In this document: positions 60,301 through 64,000 of the stretch, one piece after another
How the letters are laid out: each line of letters opens with the position of its first letter
Numbering within the stretch: position 1 is the stretch's first letter
Assembly: GCF_004000885.1 (NCBI RefSeq)
Contig: NZ_BIMC01000007.1
Coordinates: forward strand, 124,001 to 188,000
Reading direction: 5' to 3'
DNA from: Paenibacillus glucanolyticus NBRC 15330
Lineage (GTDB): Bacteria; Bacillota; Bacilli; Paenibacillales; Paenibacillaceae
DNA length: 64,000 nucleotides
Notes under the pieces: model-generated
Databases searched by the model: none
The model's input: the letters and a program-made list of their open reading frames with translations, nothing else
What the model was told of the DNA's origin: nothing
Translations under genes and position numbers: made by a program

Positions 60301-61186
60301 CGACATTGTCCGCTGATGCCGACCAGGTCAGCTTAATCTGGCCTGAAGCTGGCTCAGTATAAGCGAGGTTGCCCGGGGCAGTCGGTGCCTCTGTATCCCC
60401 GGCCGGTGCCTGGCCGTACACTTCGAACTCGGAAATCTGACCGGCTGGCCATGCGGTATTGGCGGTGAAGAGCAGCCGTACATATCGCGCCGATTGCGCG
60501 GTCAGATTGATCGTAACCTTATTGCCGTCTGCCGGATTAAATGTATAGGCAGCGGAAGAAGACAGGTTGTTGAACGCTGAGCCGTTGCTGCTGCCTTGTA
60601 CGGTCAACGTCTGAGATCTCGTCTCCCACCCGCTCGCAGGCAGCTTCAATATCACTTTGTTGACATTGTAGGAGCTGCCCAGATCCACCTGAAGCCACTG
60701 AGGAAAAACGTTGTTGCTGCTCTCCCAGTAGGTAGCCTGGTTAGAATCATTGGCATTCCCGGCAGCATAGGTCTGGTTATAGGAGCTGGCCGTCATATTC
60801 TTGCCAGCCGCCAGATTGCCTGGCTCCACTGCGATTACGGCATCCTCGGCTGCTGGCGCTTTGGCGTCTTCGCCGGATGCAGGTGCCTTACCTCCTTCGG
60901 ACCCGCCGCCCGGAGTGCCTTCATCGCCTGAGCCATCTCCTGGCACCTCCTCATGACCGGAGCCGGGCCGGCCTCCGCCCGGTTGATCCATAGCGGGTTC
61001 CCCCGCCGCCGGATCGCCATCCCATTGCTGCCCATCTCCAATCTGAACGGCTGGATGCGAATCGGTATGGGATCCCTCAGCAAAGCCCGGGTCAGGCACC
61101 ATGATCAGCTGTGTCCATATCAGCATCAATACGAGTAAACTCATGACAGCAGGTTTGATTCTATTCATCAACCTTCTGGATTTCAT
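57317..61186 (-). CDS. Secreted multidomain GH87-type alpha-1,3-glucanase (mutanase)
   Basis: This 1289-residue exported enzyme has a signal peptide (about 1-37) and a Gly/Asp/Pro-rich linker (about 50-115). Two discoidin (F5/8C) modules (about 122-260 and 360-500) flank an FN3 module (268-350). Two CARDB modules (505-610, 615-730), a beta-sandwich starting YDMYEAEDAVVGGG (735-890) and a right-handed beta-helix catalytic region (895-1289) follow. D1050 in FADGIN and D1073-D1074 in TGDDSF match in spacing, and nearly in position, the aspartates I recall as catalytic in Paenibacillus GH87 enzymes. Such enzymes cut alpha-1,3-glucan of fungal walls and dental plaque. ATG 61186 has AGGAGG; the frame to 61231 lacks a site. 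Confidence 0.88.
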   Translation of the reverse strand: MKSRRLMNRIKPAVMSLLVLMLIWTQLIMVPDPGFAEGSHTDSHPAVQIGDGQQWDGDPAAGEPAMDQPGGGRPGSGHEEVPGDGSGDEGTPGGGSEGGKAPASGEDAKAPAAEDAVIAVEPGNLAAGKNMTASSYNQTYAAGNANDSNQATYWESSNNVFPQWLQVDLGSSYNVNKVILKLPASGWETRSQTLTVQGSSNGSAFNNLSSSAAYTFNPADGNKVTINLTAQSARYVRLLFTANTAWPAGQISEFEVYGQAPAGDTEAPTAPGNLAYTEPASGQIKLTWSASADNVGVTGYDIYANQAVRASVAGNVLTYTDNQPAAATVSYYVKAKDAAGNVSAASNMVTRTGSGGGGTGTNLALNKPITASSNEYIYAASNANDGSLSTYWEGGANRYPHTLTVDLGSNADISSVVLKLNPDSQWGTRTQTIQVLGHDQNSNAFTNLVSAAQYTFNPATGNTVTIPVTAKVNAVQLRITANTGSSGGQIAEFQVIGTPASNPDLTITGMSWTPVNPVETDSIVLTAVVKNIGTLSSGATTVNFYHGNTKLGTSNVAGLAAGASANVTLNLGAKEAGTYQLTAKVDENNAVMEQNEANNSYTHPTSMVISPVQSSDLVAATSWSPGNPAAGNSVNFTVTVKNQGTAASAGGAHGIKVTLSDANTNNVIQTFTGTVNGVIASGASAQPVNVGSWTAANGKYNVKTEVAVDANELPVKQANNIATSSLFIGRGANMPYDMYEAEDAVVGGGAAVVGPNRNIGDIAGEASGRKAVTLHSTGSFVEFTTKASTNSLVTRFSIPDAPGGGGIDATLNVYVDGVFTKTINLTSKYAWLYGDEANPSNSPSAGAPRHIYDEANIMFDTTIPKGSKIRLQKDAANTSQYAIDFINLEQVTLIANPDPAKYVVPAGFTHQDVQNALDKFRMDTTGNLVGVYLPAGTYQTSNKFQVYGKPVKIVGAGPWFTRFTGPSSQNNTDIGFSINATANGSTFANFAYFGNYTSRIDGPGKVFDFSNVANITIDNIWVEHQVCMYWGANTDYMKITNSRIRNVFADGINMTNGSTNNLVSNIEARATGDDSFALFSAIDAGGADEKDNVYENLTSLLTWRAAGLAVYGGYGNTFRNIYIADTLCYSGVTISSLDFGYPMNGFGASPPTQFENISIVRAGGHFWGQQTFPAMWLFSASKVFQGIRVTDVDIIDPTYHGIMFQTNYVGGQPQNPVKDTIFTNITISGAKKSGDAFDAKSGVGIWANEMPEPNQGPAVGSVIFNNLKITDTVTPIKNNTSTFTIQVNP

Positions 61187-61270
61187 GATCCAACCTCCTG
61201 ATATCAAATGTTTTCCTTGTGTACGTTGCATACGTTAGTCTCGTCTTCCCGGCCGCATGCCGGAAGAAAT

Positions 61271-61286
61271 AAGTATGCGCTTACAA
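61271..61286 (-). promoter_or_regulatory. CcpA (cre)-like site upstream of the GH87 gene
   Basis: On the minus strand TTGTAAGCGCATACTT fits the cre consensus WTGNAARCGNWWWCAW at 15 of 16 positions. It lies 85 bases before the start codon, consistent with glucose repression of the secreted glucanase. A CTTCC-GGC/GCCGGAAG hairpin lies between it and the gene (about 61244-61265). Confidence 0.6.
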
Positions 61287-61677
61287 CTATGTTCCGTTCG
61301 TGCCGATCACCTCCCTTGAACTCCTATGTACCCTGTGTTGGTCAACCGCCGCCGCTATCCTCCCCATCACGCCCCCAGCACGAATAACCCTGTTAGGATC
61401 ACCCGAACATAGGCAAAATCTCGCGCACTGGCAGTTTATAAGGAAGAATGCAATAAACATAATGAGAGGGTATGCTGGTTCAGGTGCTGCTGCAAAAACA
61501 GAAACATCATGACGCCGTGCGTAAATCTGCGGGGAGCTTAACGATGGGTGGCAAACATATTCCATGCTGTGTCATTACTATAAAGGATTTCCAGATCGAT
61601 TGACGATGCGCGATCGTATGTTTTTTAGGTGAATTTCTATGCGAGAAAGGAAAGGAGTTTTAATATGGTCAGGTCAG
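61287..61677. other. Gene-free region upstream of the GH87 gene
   Basis: About 390 bases without a supported gene. A 92-codon minus-strand frame (61287-61565) has no ribosome site and odd composition (Cys-rich, no family). GGGAGGTGATC on the minus strand near 61303-61313 resembles a ribosome site, but only seven codons follow it. The promoter of the GH87 gene probably lies here or in the cre region. Confidence 0.4.
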
Positions 61678-61713
61678 AAAAAAGGCCGGACAAGAACGCC
61701 CCCTTGCCCAGCC
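61678..61713 (-). terminator. Terminator of the DinB-like gene
   Basis: On the minus strand GGCTGGGCAAG (61703-61713) pairs with CTTGTCCGGCC (61684-61694), eleven pairs with two G-U, followed by six T (61678-61683). It lies 25 bases after the gene. Confidence 0.85.
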
Positions 61714-61738
61714 CGGATGGATCTCCTCCATCCCATGG

Positions 61739-62209
61739 CTATTCGAATAACGGGACCTTCGGGTCCTTTCCGTTACAGTGAACCAGCATCGCATGCAGCT
61801 GTCCCCGGTGGTGGTACACATGACCCAGTATTTCAAGCAGCCATTCGTACCTCGAATAGGTGACGCCCCAGTAGGACGTCATCTCCTGATGAAGCTCTTC
61901 TTCCGTCATCTCTCTGAACGCCTGTTCCAGATACGAATAGTTGCTTAACAATTCAGCCTGTATATCCTTCAGGTTATGAATCGATACACCTGCATAATAG
62001 GCGCTCATCTCCTCCTGCGCAGCTCCTTGTGATATGTGGAAATCGGCCCGGCAGATGACGGCGATATGCTTGAGCAATTCCCCGACAGAATGTTTGTCCT
62101 CGGTCGGCTTAACGAGCAAATCCGCTTCATCGAGCTTGTCGATTATCGCCACGATGGATACAACGGCAACTTCAATCTGATGTAATGCATATGTACAATA
62201 GGAATTCAT
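61739..62209 (-). CDS. DinB-fold metal-binding protein
   Basis: The 156-residue protein is predicted as a four-helix bundle of the DinB/YfiT superfamily. Metal-ligand-like His residues appear in VGELLKHIAVI and in ILGHVYHHRGQL, the usual two positions. Many relatives are thiol-transferases or remain unassigned. The ATG at 62209 follows GGGAGAGAA. It is a single gene with terminators on both sides and no functional link to its neighbours. Confidence 0.88.
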   Translation of the reverse strand: MNSYCTYALHQIEVAVVSIVAIIDKLDEADLLVKPTEDKHSVGELLKHIAVICRADFHISQGAAQEEMSAYYAGVSIHNLKDIQAELLSNYSYLEQAFREMTEEELHQEMTSYWGVTYSRYEWLLEILGHVYHHRGQLHAMLVHCNGKDPKVPLFE

Positions 62210-62294
62210 AGTTTCTCTCCCATCCGGTATGTATACAACAATCCATTCAAACTCACTCCACTATTATAGAACATACGTTCCTCTAATTTCAACC

Positions 62295-62336
62295 AAAAAC
62301 AACCTGACCCTTAAGTATTAAGAGTCAGGTTGTTCG
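62295..62336 (-). terminator. Terminator of the glucosidase-family gene
   Basis: AACAACCTGAC and GTCAGGTTGTT (62298-62308, 62324-62334) with inner CTTAA/TTAAG form a long stem. On the minus strand it is followed by a T-rich TTTTTGG. It lies just after the stop at 62360. Confidence 0.8.
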
Positions 62337-62359
62337 TGCACACAGAATCTGATAAAAGA

Positions 62360-64000
62360 TCAATCCACAAGATTGAATCCGGTTGTATTCTCAAGTACTT
62401 GGACTTTAAACGTGCTGCTGCCGGCTTCCCGTACGACGAATACGGACAGATGCCCGTTTCCGATGGCAATCCGCTCGGCCTTCAGCTCATTCATCCCTTC
62501 CGGAAGGAACGGAGACAACGCAATTTCCTTCCTCGCTGCATTCGGATACAATCCGAGCATCGCCTGCAGGAAGGCAATCGAGGTTCCCGCTGCCCATGCC
62601 TGCGGCGAACAGGTTGTCGGGTATGGAACCGGATAACCGAGCTTCGCATCATGTCCGCAGAACAGCTCCGGCAGACGCTGGTACTCAAAATGCGCCGAAG
62701 CCTGCAGCAGGCCGGAGATGACCTTACCCGCCTCATCCTTGAATCCCTGCTTGCCAAGTCCCAGCAGGATCATGGCATTATCATGCGGCCATACACTGCC
62801 GTTGTGATAACTCATCGGATAGTATCCCGTGGAGTCTGTGCTCATCGTGCGGATTCCATATCCGTTAAACATGTCACTTCTGAGCATCCGCTTGGATTGG
62901 GCTTTCGCCCGGCTCTCTTCCGGCAGCCCGCTCATAAGCAGATGCCCGGGATTCGAGGATACGCTGCGCACCTGACGGAGATCCTTATCCAGTGCGATGG
63001 CATAACACATCTCATCCTCCATCCAGAAGGCCGATTCGAATCGAGCCCGAAGCTCCGCGGCTTCCGTCTCCAGCCTGCGGGCCCGTTCCGGCTCGCCTAA
63101 CTCTGCAAAAACGGGCACCAGCGATGCCTTGGCTTGATACACATAGCCCTGGACCTCCGACAGTGCGATCGGAGATTCCGCATACTCTCCATTCTCATGG
63201 ATGATCGAGTTGGCGGAATCCTTCCAGCCCTGGTTCGGGAAGCCTTTCTCGGCTTCCTGCTTGTAAGCCATGAAGCCGGAGCCCGCTTCAAGCGAGGCGT
63301 CGATGTAATCCAATGCCCGCAGCATGTTTGGCTTCAATTCCTCCGCCAAGGAAAGATCGCCTGTCCAGCGGTAATACTCGCCGATCAGCGCCAGAAACAG
63401 CGGTGTGGAATCGATGGTACCGTAATACGGCGAGAAGGGCGATTGATTCGTCGTGACAAGCTCTCCATAGCGAATCTCATGCATGATTTTGCCCGGCTGC
63501 TCATCCCGCCAAGGGTCCGTCTTCTCGCCTTGATAAGCTGCCAGCGTTCTCAAGGTCCCCTTGGCATGCTGCGGGTTCACCGGAAGCATGAACAGGGCCG
63601 TGATCAAGCTGTCCCTGCCGAATGGAACCGCGAACCACGGCAGCCCCGCGACTGTTGTATCGCCGAAGCCCACATCGGTCGTCAGCATGCGCAGATCCTG
63701 CAGCCCTCTCTGGTACAAGCCGCTGAACAGCGCGGAATCCGACTGGACCCGTGAGCTGTTCCGGTACCATTCTTCATACGAGGCTTCGAGCTTCTTCAGC
63801 CCTTCTTCGTAGGTGAGCGGCTCCGTTACGGAATGCTGCTCCGTCATCGGCGTGACAAAGAAAGTAATGACCTTCCGCTCTTTGGCTTTCAGGGACAACG
63901 GGAACGAGACGTTCCCGGCCTCATCCGCTTGGCCGCCGTCCGCATCCCAAGCAATGCGTGTCTGTCTTTTCAGGTTATCAGCCCCGACGTAGGCCAGCGT
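62360..64000 (-). CDS. Amylo-alpha-1,6-glucosidase-family protein (5' part beyond window)
   Basis: At least 546 codons are open to the window edge; the apparent TTG at 63898 is internal, since the frame continues upstream without a stop. The visible start belongs to the end of an N-terminal beta-sandwich (GDE_N-like). An alpha/alpha-toroid follows with GLPWFAVPFGRDSLITALFM, GEYYRWTGDLSLAEEL, SYHNGSVWPHDNAMI and TCSPQAWAAGTS. These are typical of bacterial glycogen-debranching-like enzymes (DUF/GDE family) that act on alpha-glucans or other glycosides. No membrane segment is seen. A terminator follows. Substrate not determined. Confidence 0.88.
   Translation of the reverse strand, partial: TLAYVGADNLKRQTRIAWDADGGQADEAGNVSFPLSLKAKERKVITFFVTPMTEQHSVTEPLTYEEGLKKLEASYEEWYRNSSRVQSDSALFSGLYQRGLQDLRMLTTDVGFGDTTVAGLPWFAVPFGRDSLITALFMLPVNPQHAKGTLRTLAAYQGEKTDPWRDEQPGKIMHEIRYGELVTTNQSPFSPYYGTIDSTPLFLALIGEYYRWTGDLSLAEELKPNMLRALDYIDASLEAGSGFMAYKQEAEKGFPNQGWKDSANSIIHENGEYAESPIALSEVQGYVYQAKASLVPVFAELGEPERARRLETEAAELRARFESAFWMEDEMCYAIALDKDLRQVRSVSSNPGHLLMSGLPEESRAKAQSKRMLRSDMFNGYGIRTMSTDSTGYYPMSYHNGSVWPHDNAMILLGLGKQGFKDEAGKVISGLLQASAHFEYQRLPELFCGHDAKLGYPVPYPTTCSPQAWAAGTSIAFLQAMLGLYPNAARKEIALSPFLPEGMNELKAERIAIGNGHLSVFVVREAGSSTFKVQVLENTTGFNLVD

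Noticed and set aside
61287..61565. Minus-strand frame of 92 codons upstream of the GH87 gene
   Set aside because: No ribosome site at its start and no sensible composition; treated as intergenic.
1..64000. CRISPR arrays, tRNA/rRNA genes, insertion sequences, prophage
   Set aside because: No regularly spaced repeats, no cloverleaf or rRNA sequence, and no transposase, integrase or phage structural motifs were seen on either strand.

Overview
The window looks like a chromosomal segment of a Paenibacillus-type soil firmicute. The signs are AGGAGG-class ribosome binding sites in front of nearly every gene, frequent TTG/GTG starts, YesM/YesN two-component regulators next to LplA/LplB/LplC-type sugar importers, a two-subunit iron-sulfur serine dehydratase, GlpP, cold-shock genes, and large secreted polysaccharidases carrying discoidin, FN3 and CARDB modules. 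About 53 protein genes are supported, most of them on the minus strand. No rRNA, tRNA, CRISPR array, insertion sequence or prophage was seen.

Layout: 1-6.4 kb, a sugar importer (two permeases, lipoprotein binding protein) followed by its sensor kinase and response regulator. 6.6-7.7 kb, a 55-residue ORF, a YdjO-type cold-inducible protein, and a cold-shock protein gene whose leader holds a terminator-like hairpin. 7.8-11.4 kb, an FMN-binding-type protein, a GH5 glycosidase and a membrane acyltransferase. 11.5-14.7 kb, a plus-strand glnQHMP glutamine importer, then two small exported proteins. 16-18 kb, a lipoprotein and a nitroreductase. 18.5-22.6 kb, secreted GH43 and GH8 glycosidases, each with a promoter overlapped by palindromic control elements. 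22.8-29.7 kb, a second sugar importer followed by a membrane-anchored AraC regulator and an MDR dehydrogenase. 30-36 kb, serine dehydratase genes, a DapA-like/SDR pair, a tiny membrane protein and a GGDEF-like winged-helix regulator. 36-41 kb, a Na/phosphate symporter, a soluble GAF-PAS histidine kinase and aspartase. 41-44 kb, an OmpR-type two-component pair divergent from a secreted protein. 44-51 kb, a YdjC/ChbG deacetylase with a GPH transporter, a DUF421 protein, a stalk-domain protein, and a TetR/MFS efflux operon with twin operators. 51-57 kb, glpP followed by a ugp-like importer, a HAD phosphatase and a glycerophosphodiesterase. 57-64 kb, a giant secreted GH87-type alpha-1,3-glucanase, a DinB-fold protein and the 3' part of an amylo-alpha-1,6-glucosidase-family gene.

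The overall theme is scavenging of polysaccharides: secreted enzymes (GH43, GH8, GH87), importers for the products, sensors that switch them, and catabolite-repression-like sites upstream. None of the three CUT1 sugar or glycerophosphodiester importers has an ATPase gene beside it, so they probably share one encoded elsewhere.

The most interesting signals are regulatory RNA or operator structures in leaders: the csp leader, the GH8 leader and the glpP-ugpB gap. Function names rest on motif recognition only, as no search could be run.
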